A DNA stretch of 64,000 nt from Verrucomicrobium spinosum DSM 4136 = JCM 18804 (GTDB lineage: Bacteria; Verrucomicrobiota; Verrucomicrobiia; Verrucomicrobiales; Verrucomicrobiaceae), in NCBI RefSeq assembly GCF_000172155.1, contig NZ_ABIZ01000001.1, positions 2,451,105 through 2,515,104 of the forward strand. The letters run 5' to 3'. The position numbers were made by a program, and so were the translations under genes. Shown in pieces: positions 16,238-23,900 of this stretch (positions are counted from its first letter, which is position 1; each line of letters begins with the position of its first letter). Below the pieces are notes generated by a model, which saw only the letters and a list, made by a program, of their open reading frames with translations, did no database searches and had not been told where the DNA came from.

Positions 16238-16253
16238 TCTTCGTTGTTAATTC

Positions 16254-16505
16254 CTAGTTGCTTCCAAAGTAAGCCTTCAGATCCGTGTCAGTCGGCTGCG
16301 ACCTCAGCTCCGCCAGCTGCCATGTGTCGTACAGGTCCGCATCCTCCCGCTTCTCCACACCCACACGCCACACCCTGATTTTGCCTTGCTGCATGCCCAG
16401 CACCCGGCCAAGCACCATCTGGTTCATGAGCCCGCCGATGTCCCAGGCCGTCACCTGCACCAGCTCCCCAGTCTTGGGAATGCGTTTCAATCCGATCCCT
16501 GGCAT
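16254..16505 (-). CDS. Small prophage protein of unknown function
   Basis: 83 residues, MPGIGLKRIPKTGELVQVTAW. A compact, probably beta-rich protein; the motif GKIRVWRVGVEKRED could be an SH3-like strand set. Not recognised. It is tightly packed with the next gene (two-base gap). Confidence 0.58.
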   Translation of the reverse strand: MPGIGLKRIPKTGELVQVTAWDIGGLMNQMVLGRVLGMQQGKIRVWRVGVEKREDADLYDTWQLAELRSQPTDTDLKAYFGSN

Positions 16506-16507
16506 GG

Positions 16508-16753
16508 CTACACCCCCTCCTTTCCAAGGATGGCCCGCAGCTCCCCGCGCATGACCGCTTCAGCGTACTTGAGCCCTGTGATCTCGCAGTGCAGTTGCCC
16601 CATACGATGCACGGCAATGGGATCACCGTCTTTCCGATAGCTTGCAGAGATCAGCTCCAGGCGCTTGATCTCCACCTTGACCCGGTGCCTCGCCCGCATC
16701 AGCGCTTGAGCTTCCAAAGGCACACGGGGGCGGCGTATAGAAGTGGCTTTCAT
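16508..16753 (-). CDS. Small basic prophage protein
   Basis: 81 residues, MKATSIRRPRVPLEAQALM, basic and helical. Not recognised. Its start is 12 bases beyond the third copy of the 31-bp leader element, so it is the first gene of its transcription or translation unit. Confidence 0.58.
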   Translation of the reverse strand: MKATSIRRPRVPLEAQALMRARHRVKVEIKRLELISASYRKDGDPIAVHRMGQLHCEITGLKYAEAVMRGELRAILGKEGV

Positions 16754-16765
16754 ATCTGCAAAAAA

Positions 16766-16796
16766 TTAGCGTTTCGTTAGCGTCAATCAGTGGTCC
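16766..16796 (-). promoter_or_regulatory. 31-bp leader element, copy 3
   Basis: TTAGCGT-TTCG-TTAGCGT followed by CAATCAGTGGTCC. Both 7-bp repeats carry the same T-to-C change relative to copies 1 and 2, so the repeat symmetry is preserved. It is just upstream of the gene at 16508-16753. Confidence 0.6.
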
Positions 16797-16805
16797 CCAT
16801 CCCAG

Positions 16806-17186
16806 TTACTTCCTTGAACGCACCCCTTGTTTGGAGTCCCCGAACTCGTCAAACGCGCTCATCTTGTCCTTCTGATCCTTGCTCAAGGACGCCAGGAACT
16901 GGGGAAACGTCCCGCCTCCCGTGGGGTCTGCCATCTCCTCCGTTTCATTGGCGATCACATACGGCACTGGGTCATCACTCTTGCCCAGGTGCAGCTCCAC
17001 GGCATCATCCCACCCGTCCCCATACCCTTCACCATTGCCCAGGGCATAGCAGATTACGGCCGCTGCAATCAGGGTGATGGCACACACAAGTGTCTCACCT
17101 GAACTCAAGCTCGCCCCGATCAGGATCTGTTGGAACCCAAAGGCAAGGATCACGGTCACAACGGCATTCCTCAATTCAGCTTTCAT
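16806..17186 (-). CDS. Small two-helix membrane protein
   Basis: 126 residues from the ATG at 17186. Two membrane helices (AVVTVILAFGFQQILIGASL and LVCAITLIAAAVICYAL) are followed by a polar, acidic C-terminal part. Not recognised. The start is preceded by the A/C-rich leader CCAACCAAACAACCACG. Upstream in-frame codons also read open to 17324, but their composition is unlike a signal region. Confidence 0.62.
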   Translation of the reverse strand: MKAELRNAVVTVILAFGFQQILIGASLSSGETLVCAITLIAAAVICYALGNGEGYGDGWDDAVELHLGKSDDPVPYVIANETEEMADPTGGGTFPQFLASLSKDQKDKMSAFDEFGDSKQGVRSRK

Positions 17187-17226
17187 CGTGGTTGTTTGGT
17201 TGGTTGGCGTTTGGCTGTCTGTTGTT

Positions 17227-17469
17227 TCACAAACCGGAGTCACTCCGGAAAAAGTCCTTGAACCGCAGTTGCAGCGATTCACTGGCGCGGAGCGATTCCG
17301 CATACCTCCGTGCATCCCGTGCAAGGGTGGGGTCCGCAGAGGCCATCACGTGAGCAATTGCGTCGTACACATCCGCCCGGTCAGCAGGCGGCATGGTCTC
17401 AGCAGCAAGTCCCGCGGCTCTCACCATCGGCTCCAGCATTGCCTTGCGAGTGGCCCGGTCCATCCTCAT
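17227..17469 (-). CDS. Small early prophage protein
   Basis: 80 residues, MRMDRATRKAMLEPMVRAAG, helical and mildly acidic. Not recognised. The first codon overlaps the stop of the Ner-like gene by ATGA, so it is translated with it. A role in lysogeny control or early regulation is inference from position. Confidence 0.6.
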   Translation of the reverse strand: MRMDRATRKAMLEPMVRAAGLAAETMPPADRADVYDAIAHVMASADPTLARDARRYAESLRASESLQLRFKDFFRSDSGL

Positions 17470-17642
17470 GGCAGGCGCAGCTCCTCCTTGATCATCTTCC
17501 GCAGCTTCGGGTGCACGGTGGGATGATTGATGACCCTACTGACCGCGTTTCTGGAGCGCTTCAGTTTCTTGGCCAAATCCGTCACAGACAGATGCCTGTC
17601 GATCAGGGCTTTTTTCACGGTGGTGGTGAAATCCGGTTGCAT
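17466..17642 (-). CDS. Ner/Cro-like HTH protein
   Basis: 58 residues from the ATG at 17642 (MQPDFTTTVKK). The HTH is in ALIDRHLSVTDLAKKLKRSRNAVSRVINHP, a size and placement like Mu Ner. Ner shuts down the repressor/early promoters and favours lytic growth. It is divergent from the S24 repressor, with an 80-base control region between them. A longer frame up to 17771 is open but overlaps the repressor promoter and its first part looks non-coding. Confidence 0.8.
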   Translation of the reverse strand: MQPDFTTTVKKALIDRHLSVTDLAKKLKRSRNAVSRVINHPTVHPKLRKMIKEELRLP

Positions 17643-17722
17643 CAGTGGGCACTTGTGGTTAGCAGTTGGTATTAGCAGATGCACACTATTTGTCATCTCG
17701 TGCCAACAGTGCAAGCCAAAAA
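17643..17722. promoter_or_regulatory. Divergent control region between Ner and repressor
   Basis: Eighty bases between the two start codons. It contains TTAGCAG repeated 14 bases apart (17660 and 17674 region) and TGCACACTATTTG at 17680-17692, which is repeated at 2001. These are candidate operator sites for the repressor or Ner; I cannot tell which protein binds. Confidence 0.5.
17680..17696. promoter_or_regulatory. Candidate repressor-region operator
   Basis: TGCACACTATTTGTCAT, upstream of the repressor ATG. A 16/17 match lies at 2001-2017. Confidence 0.35.
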
Positions 17723-18622
17723 ATGCCCAAAATGCAAAATATTGCCGAGAGGCTCCGAGTACTACGCACAAAATTAGGCATCACCCAGGAGCAGCTAGCC
17801 AACCTCCTCGGGCTGTCGAGGAACTATATTGGGCTCATGGAGAAGGGCCGCGAACCCTCCAAAGGCGTGCTCTCGCGCATTGAGCAGCTCGAAGCAGAGA
17901 TGAAAGAGGGCAACGAAGTCGTGATTCCAGATGACGGCCCAGCGGTGGACATCGGCAACGCCCGCCAACTGCTCAAGCAAGCCCGCTTGCGCAAGGCCCT
18001 CACCGTGGATCAGCTCGCCAAGTCCATCAGATACAGCACCGGATACCTGCAAGCTCTGGAAGAGGGGAGAGCCCCCGCCAGTGCCAAGGTCATCGCATTG
18101 CTGGAAAAGGCTCTCAATCTTGACCCCGGCACCCTCTACCGTGGCTCAGAACCCGGAGTCATCCGCGAAGACGGACTCACCGCCCCCTACGGCACCAAGC
18201 CCCAGGTGGAGACCACCAAAGGTGTGGGCCCAGCCCGTTACATCCCCCTCATCGGCTACTCACAGGCAGGCATAGGCAACTACGAAGATCTTTACGAGCA
18301 CGAATCAGTGATTGCATTTGGAACCACCGACAGCAAAGCCTTTGCCACCCGCTTGCGTGGCGACTCCATGGAGCCCAAATATTCAGAGGGAGACATCCTC
18401 TATGTCTCACCCAACGCCACGCCGAAAAACGGCGATATCGTGTTGGCAAAAGTGGACGAAGCCCATGGAGGAGACGTCATGTGCAAGCTCTACAGCAGCC
18501 GGGACGGCGGGAAAAACATCGTCCTCAGCAGCTACAATGCCGCCTATCCTCCCATGGAATTCTCACGTTCCATCATGCAGTTTGTCTATCCCGTTTCAGC
18601 AGTCCTCAAACCACTCCACTGA
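17723..18622 (+). CDS. Prophage repressor: two HTH domains plus S24 peptidase
   Basis: 299 residues from the ATG at 17723 (MPKMQNIAERL; the next Met is three codons later). Two Xre-type HTHs are visible: IAERLRVLRTKLGITQEQLA...NYIGLMEKG (about 6-45) and ARQLLKQARLRKALTVDQLA...GYLQALEEG (about 80-118). A LexA/CI-type S24 peptidase domain follows, with a likely self-cleavage Ala-Gly in YSQAGIGNYE, the Ser in LRGDSMEPKYSEGD and the Lys in GDIVLAKVDE. It should keep the prophage silent and be inactivated by RecA-stimulated self-cleavage. A second HTH is unusual for this class. It is transcribed away from all other phage genes. Confidence 0.88.
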   Translation: MPKMQNIAERLRVLRTKLGITQEQLANLLGLSRNYIGLMEKGREPSKGVLSRIEQLEAEMKEGNEVVIPDDGPAVDIGNARQLLKQARLRKALTVDQLAKSIRYSTGYLQALEEGRAPASAKVIALLEKALNLDPGTLYRGSEPGVIREDGLTAPYGTKPQVETTKGVGPARYIPLIGYSQAGIGNYEDLYEHESVIAFGTTDSKAFATRLRGDSMEPKYSEGDILYVSPNATPKNGDIVLAKVDEAHGGDVMCKLYSSRDGGKNIVLSSYNAAYPPMEFSRSIMQFVYPVSAVLKPLH

Positions 18623-18642
18623 ACCCCACACCTCACCCCATC

Positions 18643-19035
18643 ATGAGCACCATCACCCCGTCATTCTGGGTCCGCTACAACGGCGGCGGCACCGCTGGAC
18701 CATTCTCCAAACCCGAACTGATCCAGAAGATCCAGGCCGGAGAAATCCGCCCCACCAATGACATCATGGAGCAGGGCGGCACCTGGGCACCCCTCAGCTC
18801 CCGCCCCGACCTCACCCCCGCGCCCATCGCTGGCACCACCTCCCGCACCCAGGCCACGAGCAAGCCCGTCCTTCAAACCGACGTCACCAAGTACATCGGC
18901 TGGGCCCTCCTCATCACCGGCGGCGTCCTCATGGCCAGCCTCGCCACCGGCCTCGCCACACCCCTCCTGGGCATCATCGGCCTCGCCCTCGCCCTCGTCG
19001 GCCTCATCGTCCGCCTCATGGCCCCAAAATCATGA
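18643..19035 (+). CDS. GYF_2-domain membrane protein
   Basis: 130 residues from the ATG at 18643. The N-terminal 55 residues (FWVRYNGGGTAGPFSKPEL, then IQAGEIRPTNDIMEQGGTW) match the GYF_2 pattern of bacterial membrane proteins. Two hydrophobic segments follow near residues 85-125 (GWALLITGGVLMASL and GIIGLALALVGLIVRLM). It is transcribed with the repressor, only 20 bases after its stop. It may be a lysogenic-conversion gene or host sequence; the exact prophage end is unclear. Confidence 0.68.
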   Translation: MSTITPSFWVRYNGGGTAGPFSKPELIQKIQAGEIRPTNDIMEQGGTWAPLSSRPDLTPAPIAGTTSRTQATSKPVLQTDVTKYIGWALLITGGVLMASLATGLATPLLGIIGLALALVGLIVRLMAPKS

Positions 19036-19072
19036 GCCCTCGAAAGCCCGTTTCAAACCCCTTGAAAGCCCC

Positions 19073-19393
19073 ATGAATCCCCACGTCACCAAGCTTCCCA
19101 GCAACACCGCTCTGGTGATCAATGAAGCGCTCCACGAGATTGGGGACACGGAAGGTGCCGCCCTTTTCCTTGATGCCTTGGAAGTCACGGATAAGCGCCT
19201 TCGCTTCATCCCTCCCTGTTTCCTCCCTATCACCGTCACCCCACAGGTCACCCAGGCCGTGCTGTCGGTCGTCACTGCGGGCCAGCTGGATGCTTACGTG
19301 AACTCCGGAGTCGATTCACAGACCCTGCTCCTGCTGGTCACAGAGTGGCAAGCGGAGCTGTCCGGTCAGGTCTCAAGTTTACCAAACCATTGA
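19073..19393 (+). CDS. Small protein of unknown function behind repressor
   Basis: 106 residues from the ATG at 19073 (MNPHVTKLPSNTAL). Soluble, with a helical first half (ALVINEALHEIGDTEGAALFLD) and a second helical half (QLDAYVNSGVDSQTLLLLVTEWQAEL). Not recognised. It is the last gene transcribed with the repressor and therefore probably the last gene of the prophage on this side. Confidence 0.55.
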   Translation: MNPHVTKLPSNTALVINEALHEIGDTEGAALFLDALEVTDKRLRFIPPCFLPITVTPQVTQAVLSVVTAGQLDAYVNSGVDSQTLLLLVTEWQAELSGQVSSLPNH

Positions 19394-19497
19394 TAATTCC
19401 CCCGTGTCAGCCGGTTGCGCTGCTCAAACCTCCGCCAACGCCTGGCTGTCCGTTAGTCCACCGTAACCCGCTCACCCTCAGCGTTTATCAGGCTCCA
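19394..19497. other. Probable prophage end region
   Basis: No gene here. Two TTTATCA copies 20 bases apart (around 19483 and 19503) and a TGATAA near 19391 could belong to transposase end-binding sites, but no terminal TG or five-base target duplication can be seen with only one end in the window. Confidence 0.3.
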
Positions 19498-19812
19498 TCA
19501 GGGTTTATCAATCCCGCTGCAAGGAACGTGCGAAGGGCCGTCATTCGCCACCATCAACGGTAGATCAGCATGGAACCGCAGGCGGAACTGCTGTCCGCCG
19601 TGCTGGATGAGCAGGAGGGAGGGGCGATCCTGCCCTTCACCACTCCAGAAACAGTGGCGGATGGCATCCACCAACCCAGGGATCTTGCCCTGCCCGCGGT
19701 CCGGGAAGTGGCGTTTTGTTCCTTCGTGAAGCAATACCCACTCCTTACGCTCTGGGACGCTGCTGACGATGTAAACCAATTCTTGGGAAGTGGATTGGGT
19801 ATCGGATTTCAT
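19498..19812 (-). CDS. Small protein downstream of a LexA-like palindrome
   Basis: 104 residues, MKSDTQSTSQELVYIVSSVP. A strand-turn-strand with KEWVLLHEGTKRHFPDRGQG is followed by helical IPGLVDAIRHCF and strands LLLIQHGGQQFRLRFH. Not recognised, although the pattern of short strands resembles small DUF2188-like domains. The start codon abuts a perfect 16-bp palindrome. If that is a LexA box, the gene is part of the DNA-damage response; it resembles no known SOS gene. Confidence 0.62.
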   Translation of the reverse strand: MKSDTQSTSQELVYIVSSVPERKEWVLLHEGTKRHFPDRGQGKIPGLVDAIRHCFWSGEGQDRPSLLLIQHGGQQFRLRFHADLPLMVANDGPSHVPCSGIDKP

Positions 19813-19828
19813 GTGTTCATATGAACAC
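19813..19828. promoter_or_regulatory. Perfect palindrome matching a Verrucomicrobia-type LexA box
   Basis: GTGTTCATATGAACAC, a perfect 16-bp palindrome containing TGTTC-ATAT-GAACA. This fits the TGTTC-N4-GAACA motif I recall as the LexA site of Verrucomicrobia. It directly abuts the ATG of the minus-strand gene at 19812. Confidence 0.6.
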
Positions 19829-19999
19829 TTTCTCTGGAAATTGTCAATCGCGATTTTGGGCGAGGGGGGTGGGGTGTAGTGTGGGAGACGAAGGCTGTCC
19901 TACGAAGATGCTGCCTGCCGGTGAATTTCGTATGAAGGCGGGCGTCCACCCCGCCACCGTTCCGCCGGAGGTGTGCCATCTGATGCCCCCAACGGAGGC

Positions 20000-20563
20000 T
20001 CACTGGACCATCGAACCGGTTGCTTGCTGCATCACGCTCGTCACCGCCATCTTGTCTGCTCCAGAAGAGCGTGGGGAAACGCTGGCAATTGTGGCGTGGG
20101 GAATGATCTCCGGTGCATGAATTTCGCCGCGCCAAGCCTTGGGTGGGGTGCCGCGGGCTTCGATGAAATCCTTGAAGCACTGAAGGTCCCGGGCGATGCG
20201 CAGGGAAACGAGGCGGAGAAGGGCTCCGAGGTTCTCTACGACGCCTTCTGGGGTGTAAGCCATGCGCAGAGAGACCATCGTGGCGTCATCGGCCAAGGGC
20301 TCAAACGTCACCCGACCACTGCTGCGGGGGCCGTGGGTGCTTTGCCAGGCGATAAATTGATCCGGCACCTGCTCGATGATTTCAGCCTCCCAAGTCTTGA
20401 TGAATCCCCCCATCTCCACTTCCCAGTGAAGGTGGCTGTCATCGATTTGGCGGACTTCTTTGACCCCTTCCATGAAGTGGGGGAAGTCTTCAAACTGCGT
20501 CCACTGGTCGTAAACCACTTTGACCGGTCGTTCGATACGGATGGATTCTTCGACGGAGTTCAT
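20000..20563 (-). CDS. SRPBCC family cyclase/dehydrase-like protein
   Basis: 187 residues from the ATG at 20563. The N-terminal 145 residues have the START-like SRPBCC layout: EESIRIERPVKVVYDQWTQF, FPHFMEGVKEVRQID, HWEVEMGGFIKTWEAEII, and FEPLADDATMVSLRMAY. Members bind hydrophobic ligands such as polyketides or quinones; the ligand here is unknown. A long C-terminal helix (LLRLVSLRIARDLQCFKDFIEAR) closes the fold. The last 50 residues are additional and low in pattern. It is separated from the LexA-box gene by about 170 bases and is probably independently transcribed. Confidence 0.85.
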   Translation of the reverse strand: MNSVEESIRIERPVKVVYDQWTQFEDFPHFMEGVKEVRQIDDSHLHWEVEMGGFIKTWEAEIIEQVPDQFIAWQSTHGPRSSGRVTFEPLADDATMVSLRMAYTPEGVVENLGALLRLVSLRIARDLQCFKDFIEARGTPPKAWRGEIHAPEIIPHATIASVSPRSSGADKMAVTSVMQQATGSMVQ

Positions 20564-20995
20564 TGTCAAGGTGAAAGGAGTCAGTGCTTATATCGCCAAC
20601 AGAGGGAGTATTGGACGCTGCATACACCTTTGTTGAAGGACGAAGTTTCTGAGAACATCGCATTGGGAGGCTCGGAGGGACAAACCAACAATGCCCACAT
20701 TGGACACAGGATGTTAGGAATTGCTCACTTTCGGGAATTAACATCTGGCGCTTGTGGGGTTCGGCTAGAGCAGTCGAATTGTTCCATGGAGGGGGTGGGA
20801 ATGGTGTCGCGTCCTGTGCCCGGGTGGCGAGCAGTGCATTGAATTTTGGGCGATTGAGCGAGGTTTGGTAAAGAATGGGAAATCACAGCAGAGTGGGCTT
20901 TTCGTCGGCGAGTGGGCTATATAGAATCACCCGGCCGAAGAGACGTTTTCATCCGATTTGAGCGTTACCCATAACTAGACAGCTACAGCCAGAGC
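20564..20995. other. Intergenic region upstream of the large histidine kinase
   Basis: About 430 bases without a convincing gene. AT-rich patches near 20585-20600 and around 20830-20990 could hold promoters for the two flanking, divergently transcribed genes. No palindrome or repeat stands out. Confidence 0.5.
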
Positions 20996-23900
20996 ATGAC
21001 CTCCTTGCCGATGACTCCCCTCCAGGTATCAACCTTTCAGTGGCCTGAGGCAGGCGGTGAAATGGCGCGGCGTATGGCGGAACTCGATTGGACGGCGCAC
21101 CCGTTGGGGCCGCCCGAGGCCTGGCCGCAGAGTCTCCGCACCACGGTGAGCATCCTGCTGGCCTCGCGGTATGACATGTGGCTGGGCTGGGGGGCGGAGT
21201 TTTACTTTTTTTGCAACGACGCCTATCTTCCCACGCTAGGCTTGAAGAAGGACTGGGCACTGGGACGACCTGCTTCTGATGTGTGGGCCGAGGTGTGGAA
21301 CGACGCCGGGCCGAGGGCAGAGTCAGTGCTGCACACTGGGCGGGCGACCTGGGATGAATGTCTGTTGCTTTACCTTGAGCGGAACGGGTACCCGGAGGAG
21401 ACGTACCACACCTTCTCCTACAGTCCGGTGCCTGACGACGCCGGTGGTGTGGGGGGGATGTTGTGTGTGGTGACCGAAGAGACGGAGCGTGTGATCGGGG
21501 AGCGGCGGCTGGCGGTGTTGCAGGATCTAGCCGAGAGTCTGGCGGCCGTCAGCGGCAGTGACGCGCTGATGGAGGAGTTGGGGGGCTGTCTGCAGCGGCA
21601 CCGTGTGGATATGCCATTCAGCCTGGTTTATCTCTTTGACCAGCGCTCCTCCAATGGGGCTGGTCAGGCCGTGCTGCGAAGCCTGACGGGAATCCCCCGG
21701 GGGGCGCCGCTGGCACCGGCGACCCTTTCGTGCGGGCCGGACGATGAATGGGGGGGGAGTCCCTGGCCGGTGGCCCGGATGCTGGAGGAAGGCGAGCCCG
21801 TGGAGGTGTCCGTGGGACACCTGGAGGATCTGCCATCCGGCCCGCACAGCTCACCGCGCGCCGCAGTGGTGCTGCCGTTGTTTCCTCATGGCCAGGAGGA
21901 GCCGCCCGCTGGCTTTCTGGTGACGGGGGTGAACCCGTGCCGGCCGCTGGACGGTCCGTATCGTGGATTCCTCGAACTTGTGGCCGGGCAGATCAGTGCC
22001 GGGCTGGCCACAGCGGGGGCTTTTGAAATGGAGCGGGAGCGGGCGGAATCCCTTCTTGAACTGGACAGGGTGCGGCGGGAGTCCGCTGCGCAACTCCGGG
22101 AGAGCGAGGAAAGAACACGTCTGGCGGTGGAGGCGGGCAAGGTGGGGGTCTGGGACTGGAATCTGGCTGCGGGCACGGTGGGGTGGTCAGAGCTGACGCA
22201 CCGCATTTTCGGCGTGGAGCCAGGAGGCTTCGACGGCACGTTCGACGGCTTCCTGGGGCTGGTGCATCCAGTGGACCGTGTGCGGGTGGCAGCGGAGGTT
22301 AATCGGGCGCATGCGGGTGACGGGAGATTCAACTGTGAACTGCGCGCGCTGCCCCCTTCCGGAGAAGTGCGGTGGATTGAGTGCCATGGGCAGACTGCCT
22401 TCAGTCCGCAAGGGGGGCCGGAGCGCATGCATGGCACCGTGCTGGACATCACTGAACGCAAACGGGGGGAGGAACTGTTGCGTGAGGCCCGGCTGAGGCT
22501 GGAGACCACGCTCTTCGCTGCGGAGATTGGTACTTGGAACTGGGACATCCGCAATGACCAGGTGACCGCGGATGAGAACATGGCGCGACTTTTCTTCGTG
22601 GATGTGCGGGAGCAGGAGAGTCCGCCGATGGAAAGATTCATACAAATGATCCACAAGGATGATGTGGCGAGGGTGCGCCGGGCCATGGATGCTGCGCTGG
22701 TAGATCCTGCTGGGAACTTTGAGCAGGACTACCGAGTGGTCTCGCCCCAGGGACAGGTGCGATGGGTGACGGCCCGCGGCCGGGTGCAGCGGGATTCGAC
22801 CGGGAAGCCGGAGCGGTTTCCCGGGGTGATCATTGACATCACGGGCCGCAAGCAGGCGGAGGAGGACCTGGAGGGGAGTGAGCAGCGGCACCGGAAACTG
22901 CTCTCTCTGCTGCCGATGGCGTGCTACACGCTCAACGAGGACGGCTGGCTGACCTTCTATAACGATGCGGCGCGCGAGCTGTGGGGTCGGGCTCCGGAAT
23001 TGGGCCGGGTGCGGTGGTGCGGGAGCTATCGCATGTGGTCGCTGGACGGGCAGTTCATCCCACACGAGCAGAGCCCCATGGTGGCGGCATTGCAGGAGGC
23101 GAGGCCAGCCCGCGGGGCGGAGGTGGTGGTGGAGCGGCCGGACGGCACGCAGCGCTGGGTGGCGCTGTCCTCCGATCCGCTGCATGACGCGCGCGGCAAG
23201 TGTCGCGGGCTCATCAATGTGGCGCTGGATGTGAGCGACGAGCGGCGTACGCAGAAGGCGCTGGCTCAGAGTGAAGCCTTCCTGCAGAGCGTTATTTCAT
23301 CGACGGCGGACTGCATCATGGTGATGGATCCGCTAGGAGGTCTGCAGTGGACGAGTGCCAACGGCATCCGCATGCTGGAGATGGATGAGGCCAGTCTTCC
23401 TACGGGGCGCTCCTGGCTGGACATGTGGCAGGATGACACCTCCCAGCGGGTGGCCCAGGCAGCGCTGCGGCAGGCCAACGCAGGGCAGGTGGGTAGATTC
23501 CGTGGATTCTGCCCCACCTTCGCGGGCACGCCCAAATGGTGGGACGTGATGGTGACGCCAATCCCGGCCCGGGATGGCGGGGCGGCGCGCTTTCTGAGTG
23601 TGGCGCGGGATGTGACGGAGCGCACGAACGCCGAGCATGCGCTCAGCCGTCTGGCGGCCATTGTGGAGTCCTCCGATGACGCCATCATCAGCAACGATCT
23701 GGCGGGCCGCGTCCTGAGCTGGAACAAGGGGGCGGAGCGCCTCTTTGGCTACCAGGCGCGGGAGATTGTGGGACGGCCGATCATGACGCTGATTCCGGAT
23801 GACCGGTTCGAGGAGGAACAGGTGATTCTGGAAAACCTCCGCGGCGGCAGCCGGCTGGAGCACTATGAAACCGTGCGTCGTCGGAAGGATGGCACGCATG

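Larger units (their letters stand above)
1..19400 (-). mobile_element. Mu-like transposable prophage, left part outside window
   Basis: Gene content and order follow phage Mu: repressor facing Ner, then a MuA-like transposase, a MuB-like ATPase, Gam, GemA-like protein, lysis genes, gp27/gp28-type terminase, gp29 portal and gpI protease. Nearly all genes are on the minus strand, with short gaps or ATGA overlaps. The repressor and two small genes behind it are on plus. The capsid and tail genes should continue left of base 1. The other end must lie between the last lysogeny gene (stop at 19393) and the host gene ending at 19498. I could not define a terminal TG..CA or a target duplication, so the 19400 boundary is approximate. 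Confidence 0.93.

Noticed and set aside
19570-19824. An 84-residue plus-strand frame opposite the LexA-box gene
   Set aside because: The minus-strand frame has better protein-like composition and its start abuts the palindrome.
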